DNA of 64,000 bases from Amoebophrya sp. A120 (taxonomy: Eukaryota; Sar; Dinophyceae; Syndiniales; Amoebophryaceae): contig CAJINV010000001.1 in NCBI GenBank assembly GCA_905178155.1, positions 1,166,606 to 1,230,605 on the forward strand, in the 5' to 3' direction. How positions within the stretch are numbered: position 1 is the first letter of the stretch; every line of letters begins with the position of its first letter. Positions 37,801 to 47,837 of the stretch are shown here, piece by piece. Under the pieces are notes generated by a model. It worked only from the letters and a program-made list of their open reading frames with translations. It did no database searches and was not told the origin of the DNA. The position numbers and the translations under genes are program-made.

Positions 37801-38064
37801 GCGGAAGATGAGGACGGTACAACAACTTCTACTTCAAGTACTGGCATTTCATCTGAGTTTGCGAAAAAGTGTGCGAAGAGAAAAGCAAAGAAAGCGGCCG
37901 CGGCGAAGGATACGGAGGAGAAAGAGGTAGATGACACAGGAGATGATACTCAAACCAGTAGCAGTACGACATCAACAACGACATCAACCGCAGCCAGTGT
38001 CAACAAGAGCGCTGTCAAGAAAACTCAGCGGGCCACAAAGAGGAAACGAAGAAGAAAGAACTGA
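28826..38064 (+). CDS. Multidomain Golgi-type protein: FkbM-like, PAN, EGF-like and GT15 mannosyltransferase
   Basis: The largest gene, cut by IE15-IE27 and several GT-AG introns. A hydrophobic anchor (NVVLFSACLVTNWLVSW) near residue 20 suggests type II Golgi topology, followed by about 300 low-complexity residues. A middle region ending DLFFIHPGCENCRAL, PKVVIIPFNPLLPPPF and CSLAGVQRFF resembles FkbM-like methyltransferase domains; this is tentative. A PAN/Apple-like module (ACQRHCSMSAGCRFWTF ... GWWSGKH) and a short EGF-like stretch (GRCTTQGFCECFPPYRGPAC) follow. The C-terminal catalytic region fits GT15 (KRE2/MNT1) alpha-1,2-mannosyltransferases: LWERYNKHHDYEVVLFHD, GYRGMCKFRSG, YAMTLDTDGYF, then IEINKISFFRSDKYQEYYEY and FFLYRWGDHALRTIAVG. 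It ends in an acidic then basic tail. The first junction (about 30104-30355) is unresolved. It could be two genes, but no new start or stop is visible. Confidence 0.8.
30681..30942. mobile_element. Introner element IE15 (family 1)
   Basis: Termini TATCAAATGCAAAAGTGTCT and AGACATTTTTGCATTTGATA. Perfect duplication GGGCG at 30676-30680 and 30943-30947. Excision joins GWLQG to DMPHHN. Inverted relative to IE33. Confidence 0.93.
31016..31266. mobile_element. Introner element IE16 (family 1)
   Basis: Termini TATCAAATGTAAAAATGTCT and AGACACTTTTACACTTGATA. Perfect duplication ACTTG. Excision joins LSPNL to LLKSDV. Only 73 bases after IE15. Confidence 0.93.
32126..32341. mobile_element. Introner element IE17 (singleton, degenerate)
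   Basis: Begins TATTCAAATGGAAAATG and ends CTTTCCTATCCATA; arms match only partly. Flanks CGTGC/CGCCA share two bases. Excision gives the in-frame join PKDYV to PPDDLDS. No AG acceptor in the needed frame was seen, so an element-type boundary fits better. Confidence 0.55.
33433..33694. mobile_element. Introner element IE18 (family 1)
   Basis: Termini TATGGACTGCAAATATGTCT and AGACATATTTGCATTTGATA. Perfect duplication TGGAC. Excision joins LHYLVD to DVEADV. Confidence 0.92.
33749..34000. mobile_element. Introner element IE19 (family 1)
   Basis: Left TATCAACTGCAAATATGTCT, right CCAACCTTATTTGCATTTGATA with a changed core. Perfect duplication ACTGT. Excision joins SLPRL to WERYNK at the start of the GT15 region. 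Confidence 0.92.
34122..34383. mobile_element. Introner element IE20 (family 1)
   Basis: Termini TATCAACTGTAAAAATGTCT and AGACATTTTTACATTTGATA. Perfect duplication CCTTC. Excision joins RVWFAF to VEDFKK. The interior is the reverse complement of IE22. Confidence 0.93.
35048..35358. mobile_element. Introner element IE21 (family 3)
   Basis: Termini TATTGAGAGGAAAAAACCCC and GGATTTTTCCTTGTGATA. Perfect duplication CATTG. Excision joins DNDPI to ERMWRG. The interior is the reverse complement of IE48. Confidence 0.93.
35417..35677. mobile_element. Introner element IE22 (family 1)
   Basis: Termini TATCAAATGTAAAAATGTCT and AGACATTTTTGCAATTCATA. Perfect duplication CGGAC. Excision joins HLLPD to QPGAVR. 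Opposite orientation to IE20 and IE38. Confidence 0.93.
35939..36082. mobile_element. Introner element IE23 (family 4, shortest)
   Basis: Termini TATGCATTGCAAAAGTATCG and CGATACTTTTGCACAGGATA. Perfect duplication TCCGT. Excision joins LQDFIR to PEDLEW. At 144 bp it is the shortest element and nearly matches IE1. Confidence 0.93.
36133..36384. mobile_element. Introner element IE24 (family 1)
   Basis: Termini TATCAAATGCAAATATGTGT and CAGGCATATTTGCATTGCATA. Perfect duplication ACATC. Excision joins YMNDI to EINKIS. Only 50 bases after IE23. Confidence 0.92.
36498..36817. mobile_element. Introner element IE25 (family 6/3 hybrid)
   Basis: The left end is family 6 (TATTACAATGAAAAATGCCC) and the right end family 3 (GGGATTTTTCCTTTTGATA), around a family 3 interior. 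Perfect duplication CGCTG at 36493-36497 and 36818-36822. Excision joins WGDHAL to RTIAVG. Confidence 0.93.
36977..37255. mobile_element. Introner element IE26 (family 2)
   Basis: Termini TATCCTGTGTAAAAACGTCC and GGACGTTTTTACCCAGGATA. Perfect duplication CACCC. Excision joins GNLTT to QPDFFR. Confidence 0.93.
37298..37620. mobile_element. Introner element IE27 (family 3)
   Basis: Termini TATCGCAAGGGAAAATCTCT and GGATTTTTCCTTTTGATA. Perfect duplication TGCGC. Excision joins WRVCA to DPIPSPS. Only 42 bases after IE26. Confidence 0.92.
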
Positions 38065-39608
38065 GTAGTGCGAGGGTGTAGGTTGTAGACAGGGTTTTTT
38101 TTCTCGGTTGAGATTGAGATCGAGATGAAAGAGATCAATTTATTGAATCACCATGCCGTTCTTGTTGTGCAGCTGATTGCTGGCCAAGAGTGCAGGAAAA
38201 TGTGTACTGAATTGTTCTTACGGAAGATGCGGACCGACTGGTCGCATGCGAAGTAGGCGTGCATGAATCGCAACGCCGTGATTTATCGCATAGTTTTTTA
38301 CATCACTTAGCATTAAAAGTGAATTGGATATCGGAAAAAAAATACAGCACGTCGTGAGCGCAATACCACCGCAGCTTTTGATGTTCCTCCAAACGGTGGA
38401 CATTGGTAGACTGTGTTCATCTTTCTCGATGATTTTGGAAGATCATCAAAGTACCTACTAGACTCGGCTCGCTGTCGTGAGCCCCACAGCATGGAGCGAT
38501 TGCACTCGGTGCGATTCGGTGAGGAAAGAAGTATCATCGTCAGTCCAAGAGATCCTGAGGAAATTGTTGTACTCACATAGGACGAGGAGATTAACATCTC
38601 TTGAGAGACGAGAAAAGAGCACCGTAATCGTCGCACTCTGCAGGACCTTTACCTCGGCATTTTTTTCGAGATGTGTCGCTTTATTTTCACTGTTTACTTT
38701 TATTTTGAGAATCAATAATGATAATCGTTGCTCAACATTCCTTTGATCGACTTGGATCATCGCGTACGTATTATACTATGGAGGTGATCATGACGCTGCA
38801 CCTGGTGGTGCTAATGAGCGGTCTGATCACTTTCGCATACGTTGATACCTGTATCCTAGAAAACCCATTCAAACCCTTCAGCCCCCACCGAGTTCGCCCG
38901 GCTGGGAGCAATGCGGGGTTTTGGGTGTAAGTAGAGGTATGAGATGAATTAATTCTACTGTCAAAAGTCTCAATCTACGATGTTGTCATTCGATCCATCG
39001 CACAAGCGCGGAGGGACAACGAGAGTGAGTCGATAGATTTTTTCGTTACTCGATTAATCTTTACTTCTTCACCAGAGTGACACCGATGTTGCCCACAAGC
39101 TCGTCTTTATGTTCAGGAGTAGAAAGTAGATTTGATACAACACCCTGTGCTCGTTTTCGTTGAAAAGGCGCACCAAAAATAGTCCTCGTGCCCTCAGTCG
39201 GCCGCCGGGGGCTGGCTACTTGTGCCTCCAGGGCCACACGCTTCTGCAGCCAACCTTGGTCCCGTGCCGTGTCGCGAGACCGTACTTACGCAAGAAAAAG
39301 ATAGTGAATCTACATTGCTTGCCATTTCCCGGTGCCAGTAGCAGATCACGCCTCGCAGACACAACGGAAAGCAGTAGTACTAGGTAGCAGAAGTGTCGCG
39401 AGTAGAAGAGTCAGGGAGAAACGCACGAAGATCTTCGCAGGAACGCTAGTGGTGTAAAGAGTGACCATCTACGGAACGAGTAAAGTTTCTCGCAGTTTCC
39501 GTTCTACTTCTGCGGCTACAATAACGTCACTGCTTCGTGTTTGCTTGCAAGGCGAGTCGACACGGCAACAGCAGCCTAAGCAGCTAGAAGGTTTCATCCG
39601 ACTGCGTA
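38065..39608. other. Spacer with one possible small exon
   Basis: Mostly non-coding and AT-rich. The only protein-like stretch is the small frame at 38778, listed separately. Confidence 0.4.
38778..38930 (+). CDS. Possible small membrane protein or first exon
   Basis: ATG 38778 gives a 50-residue frame with a hydrophobic segment (LHLVVLMSGLITFAYV) and a Pro-rich end (NPFKPFSPHRVRPAG). A perfect GTAAGT donor overlaps the last codons, so this may be the first exon of a longer gene whose next exon I cannot find. Not recognised. Confidence 0.3.
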   Translation: MEVIMTLHLVVLMSGLITFAYVDTCILENPFKPFSPHRVRPAGSNAGFWV

Positions 39609-41575
39609 ATGGACAACAGCAAAGCGGACAATGCGAATAGTGACATCGACAGTAGTTCTAGTACTTCTTCCGATGAGCCAGAAAGTGAGGCGGCAGTAGA
39701 CGAAGTTTTTTTAGAGGCAAGAACAGCAACGGGCTCCGAGCTTTGGAGTTTGCACTACCACTGCTCCGACCAGCAAATAAAGCTGGGCCCGGGCGAAACA
39801 AGAAGGGGGTCCGGGTCGAGGCGGAAAGAGAACTTCGCTGTCCAGAACGCGGACAAGAAAAGGGAGCACAGAAGTACAAAGCTAGAGATCTTCGCATCAT
39901 CATCCACTACATCCGAAGACAAGCTTTATGCCAGCGGCTGTGGGCAGCTGCCAGTCGCACAGGAGGCCGTCGGTGGATGCTATGAGCAGTACTGGTGCTA
40001 GTTCGTCCTTTATCGCAAGACAAAAGTGTCACAGTTACACACATAGTCTATGCAGGCCAAGCAAGACAGACAAGCTCTGTCATGCCAGATATGCATAGGA
40101 GACTCGTTTTATAGGTGTTTTCCCGTAGGAATAGGATTTCTGCATTGCGAGTTTTCTCTCTCATGCAGAGAAATTTGTGTTGCTGAATTCACTACAAATG
40201 TGTAACTGTAACACTTTTTTCGTGGGATATCCTTCCAAGGCAAGCCTCCCTACCAGACCATACACGACCCGTTTGGCGGACCGAAAAGTTCCCCGTATCA
40301 AGTGCAAGAGTGTCTGGGTCTGGAAGAATGCATGTTTGTCATGCTTGTCTGGTATGACTCTTAAATCTGTCATGCACGTTTCCCATGAGCCCCATTTTGC
40401 TGTCATGCAAAAACGCAGTTTGTCATGCAGAATACGCAAAACCTAGAAGCTCAAAAGCTTGTCATGCTGAGCCAGCATTTGTGGCCTCTTCGTGATACGC
40501 CACCCAGCATCACAAGTTTCCAGACCCAGACATTTTTACAATCCATACCCCGCTCGGCGTCACAAATGCCTCTGCCAGGTCGTCCTTCGGCAGCGCAAGG
40601 AGCTCCGGGAGCAGGACTGGTACGACAAGGTTTTCTTGTTCGCTTATTTTGTGTACGACGTCTCCGAATTATGGAGTAGATATACTGTACTTGTAAAAAA
40701 GCAAGTGCAGACGATTTTTTCTTTTTGTTCGCTTCGCCATGCCCTTGACTTGTTCAACATGAAGATCCAAAAATATTTTGTTAAACCTTAACGTTACCTC
40801 AGCCGGGGACTCGGCGCGGTCAAATCCGGATAGCTGGATAACCCCACCGGAGAGCTCGAGAAGCTCGCGCAGCACCTTTTCTGGCACCAGTCCACACAGC
40901 AGGCTCAGCTCAATACCAGGTACTTATTGTTGAACGAGAATCTTCTACTTTTATCAAGCATGCCATTGCAGCTCGTGTGATGCAGCAAGCCTGAACAGCA
41001 CCACAGATTATCTCACGACAAGAACGTGCTTATACATAGATACATTGACATTATCAGATGGCGAGTCGGAGCGTATTTTTCTGGACGTGAAGTCCGTATT
41101 TTCCTACGCACGGCATGGCCACGCGAAAGTCGTCGAGCGCTGTCTGGTAAACGGGTTCGACCCCAACGCGAGGGATGCTTACGGAAACACCTTGTTTCAC
41201 ATCGCGTCGCAGAACGGAAACAAGAAGATAGCAAAGCTCGCTATCAAATTTGGAGGTACTTGCTTTATTATGTGATTCATCATGGACCTTTTTGTTTCTA
41301 CTTGCTCGGAAACCCTGATAAAAGCCGCCTGTCTAGTACGGTTGTAGTACTTCTTGCTCTAATCATGCGAATGGTGCCTTCATCATCAATCTACAAAACT
41401 GACTCACACTCTACCAGGTGACATGGACTCCCAGAATATGCGCGGCAACACGGGCTTGCATTTCCTCTTCGCCTATGGCTACGGGGACGTTGGCGAGTAT
41501 TTCATCACTAAAGGCGCGAATCCGCAACTGAAAAACATCTACCAGCTCTCGTGCCGCCAAGGACTGAAAACATGA
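39609..41575 (+). CDS. Ankyrin-repeat protein, alveolate type
   Basis: The 3' half is clear. One exon ends at 41255 (FSYARHGHAKVVERCLV, GNTLFHIASQNGNKKIAKL) and the last is 41418-41575 (GNTGLHFLFAYGYGDVGEYF, KGANPQLKN); the GT-AG intron between them closes in frame. Upstream, LDNPTGELEKLAQHLFWHQS (40834-40919) and RQRKELREQDWYDK (ending before GTTTTC near 40624) are coding-like. The N-terminus is uncertain: ATG 39609 opens a Ser/Glu-rich frame ending in TAG at 39999-40001, while ATG 39928 opens another frame through IE28. Codon use favours the frame containing HKCLCQVVLRQRKELREQ after IE29. A binding role in the cytosol is likely; no catalytic motif is seen. Confidence 0.65.
40011..40229. mobile_element. 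Introner element IE28 (family 8)
   Basis: Left TATCGCAAGACAAAAGTGTC then ACAGTTACACA; right TGTGTAACTGTAACACTTTT then TTCGTGGGATA. Perfect duplication TCCTT at 40006-40010 and 40230-40234. The host frame is uncertain here. Confidence 0.88.
40296..40547. mobile_element. Introner element IE29 (family 1)
   Basis: Termini TATCAAGTGCAAGAGTGTCT and AGACATTTTTACAATCCATA. Perfect duplication CCCCG. In the preferred frame excision joins TEKFP to ARRHKC. The interior is close to the reverse complement of IE35. Confidence 0.92.
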
Positions 41576-43488
41576 CGCGGAACAATAATTCCCTTCGCGT
41601 TCTTCCTGCTTCACGTCGTGTGCTGTAGTTCTCTCTTGCTTCCCAGTCGTTCCTAAGTCGAGGACCGGTCTTCACCCTGATGGGCTGCTGAGCTAGATGA
41701 TCGCCATACATCAATTTGTAGTGACTTTACCAGCTGCTGACCAGTATCAATCCTCATGGTGGGCAAGGCGTCGTCTTTAGCCTGAGGTGGTCGTGCTGCC
41801 TCCCGTCCCTCCAAGTAACTTACATACAGTCACAAGAAAAGAATACCTACATCACCTCCAGTTATCTCCGCTTTATTAAGTATGTGTTTACCCCCACTAC
41901 CCGTACCCCGCGAAGAACTGCCCTTCCCCTTGCAAATTACGCTAAACAGTTGTTGCGAAGACGCGCTTCTTCTGCACCCCGTAACCCACCGCACTCTGAG
42001 GAGCTTCGTTAGTGTTTGCACTGATTACTGTTACCATTCCCTATCTGACACTGGCGCTGGCATGGAACTCGCCTGGCCTCGCTGAGCTTCAACTCTTTAC
42101 TTCCATGTGTTTTCCCTCCCCGGCTGAGCTTACTTTCCCAATAAAAAAACTCCGCGAACTTGAAAATCAAAATACAATGACTTGATTAGATTTTTCATCA
42201 GATTCAGGTACTTATCAGCGAACTGACAAAGAACTGAAGAACCCCAGCTGCGCGACGCCAGAAAGGGGAGAAAGAAACCATCAGGAATAAATGGGTACTG
42301 GACAGCTTTCTTCTGGAAAGTCGTAAGTAGCTGTGGGGTCAGATGATGGTACTTCAAGAAACGAAATCGAGAAAGTGTTTATTGCAAAAATAGTTCTTGT
42401 CCACTTGCAGATCCAGTGCCTTTCTTCGAGCTCAAAGTAGAACTTGGTAGCTACCTCATTTTCTGCTTATGCGGAAATAAAAAATCTAAATCGCGCGCAC
42501 TTTTTTACACCTGTTTTTCATTTTGAGGAATGAAAGAAAGATCGGAAGAACAAGAGTCAGGCACAGGCTACAGTTACAGTACGAAGAAATAATAAAGACA
42601 AACCAAAAGCTGCAACGCAAAATTTCGGGAATAAAGATGACCGTGACGATGTTGATAATTGGCAAAACGCGCTGTAGCGTTCCTTTTCTGTTCCGAAGGT
42701 AAGTAAAGGATCCTGTTTCTGTCTGAAGAGTCGTGTTCCGCTGGAATAAGAAAAGAAAATTGGCCTGCTCTACTATTGGGACGACTCGCCGATCTGTTTT
42801 CCGTTGCCGCGGATCTCGATTTTGTTGTAGCAGACGCTACGGTACTAGCGTAAAATCGTCGTTGGTCGTGATGTGAACCAATCAGGTTGAGCCGTGAAAC
42901 GTCACAAAGAAGATCTGGTTGAGCCATAGTAAATTCGTGCTTCTAAGAACATAGTGCCTAGGAGAAAAAATGCAGATAAAAATACTTAATTCTATGAGTT
43001 TGATTTTTTGCCTAGAGGCGAACAAACTATGAGTTTCTCGCCCACCTAGAGGCGAACACACATGTTGATTTTTTGCCTAGATCCACCACGTGCCTAGATC
43101 CAACACAGATTCTGGAGTAAAATTTTTCGAGTTTTTTGCTGGTTTTGTTATCGTATGTTGGTTCCCTCATCAACGCAGAGCCTTTTTCAACCAAACCGCA
43201 GCGAATCCCTGACTGTATTTTCCTATTCTCTTTATTTCCTTTTCGATTTTTTCCCCTCCCACAAAAAACAAAAAGATACCCTTTCAACCCTTTTTTCAAT
43301 TTGTTTCACGACAAAAAAGAACCTTGACTCGTCGAATGATATCTGAGCCCCTTTAAGATTCCTCTCAAGGAACCGCACAGCAAAATATCAGAACCGCAAA
43401 TGGGCATCGATGCTCCAGACAACTGGAACTTGATTTAGACACCGCGAGACCGACAAGCGAAATTCGACGACCTGCAAACAAGAGCAGA
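41576..43488. other. Longest spacer
   Basis: About 1.9 kb with no supported gene or element. It ends in the repeat cluster listed next. Confidence 0.4.
42994..43105. repeat. Local degenerate repeat cluster
   Basis: TTGATTTTTTGCCTAG occurs twice, CCTAGAGGCGAACA twice, and TGCCTAGATCCA twice in about 110 bp. It is unlike the introner elements and its role is unknown. Confidence 0.6.
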
Positions 43489-46400
43489 ATGTCGGGCGAC
43501 GATGGCGGCGACGTTGAAATGGGCGACGCGGAGGAGGTCGTCATGCCGTTCCGCATGTCTTCACGCCTGGATGCGGCCGGTGGTAATCAGATAGCAGATA
43601 GCACTTCCGCAACTGGGGCAGTACAGGAGCAAGGTGCTGTGTCATCAACAGCAGCTGTAGCGCCAGCAACCACGGCCGCCGCCGCACCGCCGCAGGATAA
43701 AAATACTAGTGCAGTGGCTGCGAATAATACAATTTCTAACGGCAACGACAGTGCGGGACAACTGCAGCCGGTGCAAGAAGCTCCTTCTATCGCAGTAGAA
43801 ATAAACGGAGCAGCAACTACGGCAGCGCAGAAAGAAGACGGTGCTGGGGAAGTTGTAGAACATCAAGCAGTCGTGGTGGAGGAGGAAAACAACCAAAACC
43901 AAAACGAAAATGGCGAAACAAACGTCCGCGGTGCGGCACCCAACATCGTCCTGGTGCCAAACCAAAAGTTTCTGGAACAATGGAAGCTAAAGGAGGGGGA
44001 ATTAGACAGTGTTATCATTCTCGCCGGGCTGGACCAGTGCCAGATGGGGCAGATCTGGGCGCTGTTCAACGGCAAAGTGCCGCAGGGCACGGTTACCAAC
44101 ATACACTGGATCTCCGACCATCTGCTGCGCTGCGAGTGCGCATCGGCGGAGGCCTGTACTGACTACATAGTCTTTTTTAGCGTAGATGTTTGCTTGTATC
44201 TGATCGACAAATGCTTGTTTTAGTGCGGCGCATCGGGGGCCACGGCTCGTGCATTTTTCGTGACATTTTTATACAAGAATGCCGCTTAATAGTATGTTCA
44301 TTTCTGCATCTTCATCATACAACAGGTAACACGATCATCGAGCTCCTTACCGTGAAGTACCCCACCCCCGATCTGCTTCCCCAAGAAGAGCGGGAGGGGC
44401 CTGGCATCTGGAGATGCCGCAATCGATTCGTCGAGGTGCGCCGGGCGCTGCCGACGGACGTGAAGCCTGAGGGCTTCAAGCGAAAACAGCGGGGCGGAAA
44501 GACCGTGAAGGAATACCGAGGCGACGTCAAGTGGTGCGCGGAGCAAGGTATAATTAGGAAAAACTACTCAATAATTGAGTTGTTTCGAACTACAGAATTC
44601 CATGCAAAAATGTCGTCGTGAGAATATTTTTAAAGCAAGGTAGATGGAGGTGTCGGGAATCAATCTTGTAGTTGAAGGAAAAAGAAAAGCAAAAAATTCT
44701 TTCTCGCCCGCACATAAATCCCTGAAATTATATCAGGCCACGACACCAACTTCGCGACAAAGCTGGCGCTGAAGGCCAAAGCGATGGAGCAGTGGACGGA
44801 ACTCGTCGAGGACGACGTGCAGCAGAGCGTGAACCTGGAAACGGACGTGATATCAACGACGCATCTCCTCGACATGATGTCAAAAAAGGACGAGAAAGCC
44901 TACACCGCACAAGAGGTGAAAGGCGTGCCCCCGGCACAGAAAGGTACTTTAAATAGCTTTTACCAGAGTTTGATGTTTTTCCTCCTTTGCTTTTTTGAGG
45001 TTGGAGATGGAGATGGATTCGTCCTCGTCGGCGGAGCTTGAATAGAATTACTTTATCTCCTGCACATGAGCATGACGTTTTGACGCAGGGTTGTTGTACT
45101 ACTATATCCAAACGGGAAAAAATCGTTCCAACAGGCGCCCGCACCATCATGGGTCCACCCATGGGACCCCCCGGGGCCTTCCGCGGGAAAGGCGGGAACG
45201 AAGTGCCGGTGTTCAATCCGCTCGGGGACGGCGGCAGCTCGTGGGGCGGCAACCACGGCCGCGGGGACTGGGCACCGCTGGCGGACCACGAGAATAACCG
45301 CGACATGGAGGGTTTTCTGGACTATTTGCAGGAATCCGACCTGCAGAGTAGCTGGGACGCCACCTCGGTATACGGGACCGGAAGCGGAAACACGTCGTCG
45401 GTATACGGTGGCGGCTCGTCGAGAAGGTAAGTTGAAGCAAAGGAAAGAAGTTTTGACGACGTCATTTCAATCGTGCCGCATAATTCGAAATCGTCCTAGA
45501 GTAAGAGTGCTATCTGCTCTGTGGGCATTTTTGATGCTTTATCTTCGTGGTCAAGGACTACTGGCTTTATGAGATGAACACGAACCTTCTTGCATGGATA
45601 CATAACAACGCCACGACGATGCTGAAATGAATACAAACTAAGTACTGCATAATCTTCACAAAACGACGTATGATCCCATTTTGACATGTTCTATCAGGGA
45701 TCCCTACGGCACTCCGCAACAGTATGGATGTGTCAGAGTTGAAATCGACAAAGTTGAAATAATTTGTCATGCATAAAAGGGACGCCAGTTGGAACCCAGT
45801 TTCTAAGTGGTGCATGACAAATTTTGGTGGTCCCTAAATCCAGTTTGTCATGCTGTTTAGGCAAAGAAGAGTGATTTTCTCATGCTACTTTAGCAGCTCG
45901 AGCTGTAGCCCCCAACAGGCTTACAATTGGCCTCACTTGCCTGCTCTGCAACACACGTGCCTCGGGTCATGCATTTTATGCATTACAAATTATTTCAACT
46001 TTGACGATTTCAAACCTGACGCTTCCATAAACAGCGAATGCAAGAGTTCGACCGGTACAGCAGTAGCAACAGCCGGCGGCCCCGCTACGAGACGGACAGC
46101 AACATCGACTCCAGTTGTATCCTATGTAAAAACGTCCCCACCCCATAGTTGTCATGCAGAGCTGCGTAGTAAAAATGTTTATCATGCAGAGCCCCATGTT
46201 GAGAAGCATTTTCTAGTCCGGTTTTGGAATTTGTGATGCTCGGATCCGCATGATGTGCTAGATCTGTGATGCTTCTGGAGGTAGCTAAACAGGATTACAT
46301 TACGAGGCCAAACTTGTCATGCGCAGCAACGAAAGCTAATTGATTTGTCTAGCACATTTCCCAACATCTTGACTATGGGGTGGGGACGTTTTTACATAGG

Positions 46401-46676
46401 ATAAGTTACGGCCAAGGCGGCCACGAGGTGCTCACCAACGAGCGGCGCCGGTTCGACGAGCCGCAGCGTGGGCGGGAGCGGTCCCCGCGGCGAAACGACG
46501 ACCGGGGCGGGCCATACAGCCGGGGCGGCGGCCAACAGTCCTATGGCAACGACGATAGGTCCTACCAAGACCGAGATCGAAGCGACCGCGGCTACAACAA
46601 CGACCGGAGTGGCGGGAATCGCCGCGGTAGGGACGACTATGATGACGACTACGACCGAAAACGCAGGAGACGGTGA
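43489..46676 (+). CDS. RNA-binding protein, NCBP3-like, with Arg/Gly/Asp-rich tail
   Basis: ATG 43489 opens an acidic, Ala/Gln-rich N-terminus. The conserved block DSVIILAGLDQCQMGQIWAL ... IHWISDHLLRCECASAEAC ... NTIIELL crosses a GT-AG intron and has the layout of the RRM-like domain of NCBP3, a cap-linked mRNA export factor. It continues into GIWRCRNRFVEVRRALP. Later exons carry a Gly/Pro-rich region (GPPMGPPGAFRGKGG) and an acidic helix (GFLDYLQESDLQ). The final exon is packed with RGG, RD and YNNDRSGGNRRGRDD type sequence ending in KRRRR, typical of nuclear RNA-binding proteins. IE30 and IE31 cut the 3' part. The NCBP3 label is moderate; nuclear RNA binding is more secure. Confidence 0.6.
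45723..46029. mobile_element. Introner element IE30 (family 9)
   Basis: Left TATGGATGTGTCAGAGTTGA, right AACCTGACGCTTCCATA, with further pairing (AAATCGACAAAGTTGAAATA and its mirror). Perfect duplication AACAG. Excision joins YGTPQQ to RMQEFD. Inner TTTGTCATGC words link it to the other families. Confidence 0.9.
46118..46403. mobile_element. Introner element IE31 (family 2)
   Basis: Termini TATCCTATGTAAAAACGTCC and GGACGTTTTTACATAGGATA, a perfect 20-bp inverted repeat. Flanks AGTTG/AGTTA differ at one base, so which copy is kept decides Cys or Tyr at the join NIDSS-x-GQGGH. Confidence 0.9.
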
Positions 46677-47837
46677 AGTTAGCAGAGTGAGAAGTAACCT
46701 CATCTTGTTGTTCCCTACATATGGCAGCTTTTTTGTCCTGTCGTCCTGGTTTCACCGAGTCACCGAGTGAGTCACAGCGCTAGTAGATAATTGGTGGCAA
46801 CTACTAGCTACTTTCTTATTCGTGCGAAAAAGATGAACACCAAGACAGGATAAGGAGCGACGGAAAGTTTGTTTTGCCGTATTCAAAAAGAAAATCAAAG
46901 GACACAAGCGAAAAGAAAAGAAACAATGCTTGCCGTACTGGAGCGGTGCGATGCAGCACTTTCAGGATGGTTGTGATCCTGAAGCACAAGAAATGTGTTC
47001 GACTACAGGCGCTTTCGCTTTTCGTAGCACTGCTCGCTAGTATGCAAAAAACAGTCTGTGTTGCAGTATATTGCTGCAGCAAAATCCGTTTTATCTTTTC
47101 GAGTGGAGCTCTTGCAACCCGTTGGCATCATGATGATCCGACGGAACTGATGTGAAGAAGGCTACGGTTTTTGTTTCAACTTCATTTTTTTGCAGGAACT
47201 CAACAACCCATCAAACGACCCACTTCCCCTTTTTCGTTTTTTTCTTGATCTCGACTACGTGGAAAAAGAAGGCAAAGTAGATCTGATGATGAGAAACAGA
47301 AAGGCTTCTGTATCTTTTTTCTGGCTATTGAGTCCGTTCGTGAACTGATCTGGTCAGTTCGTAAACTGATCTGGCATGATGAGTTTCTTCATCGTGTAAG
47401 TAATATGAATCATGTGAAAGTTCTCATTTCGAACACTTTTCGTTTTCGACCACACGACCGGCATTCGATTGTGATCCCGCATTAGGTCGGATGTTGATCA
47501 AGTCGTGCATTGATTGAGTCAAAGCTCCCTTGTCAATTCAAATTTTGTTTTTTTGTCGTTGATTGTTGTGGAAGAAGATTTGCAAAAATTTTTCCAATAG
47601 ATCGAATCAGACTTCGTATCTGCTGTCTACCGCCGGCTTGTGGAATTCCCGAAATAAATTGTGGAAATCGGAGGTTCCCCGGCCGTCCAGAAGAGAAAAT
47701 GGTTGCCGAGTACTGCTCCGCTGCGTTGTACTAGCACACAGAAAAAAGAAAGAATCTTAGAGGTCGTCCATCGCGTTTTTCGGGCTAGGTAGCCCCCTAC
47801 GATCAGGAAGCGGGTACTGCAGTACGGCGACGCAACC
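46677..47837. other. Spacer
   Basis: No coding frame is supported. A 21-bp near-perfect tandem duplication (GTTCGTGAACTGATCTGG core) lies at 47336-47377. Confidence 0.45.

Noticed and set aside
584-40833. In-frame TGA or TAG beside coding blocks (584, 21412, 39999, 40831), suggesting stop-codon reassignment as reported for one Amoebophrya strain
   Set aside because: All lie near block edges where an AG acceptor (TGAG, CTAG, ATAG) could explain them, and many clear genes end at ordinary TAA, TAG or TGA at the expected family C-terminus.
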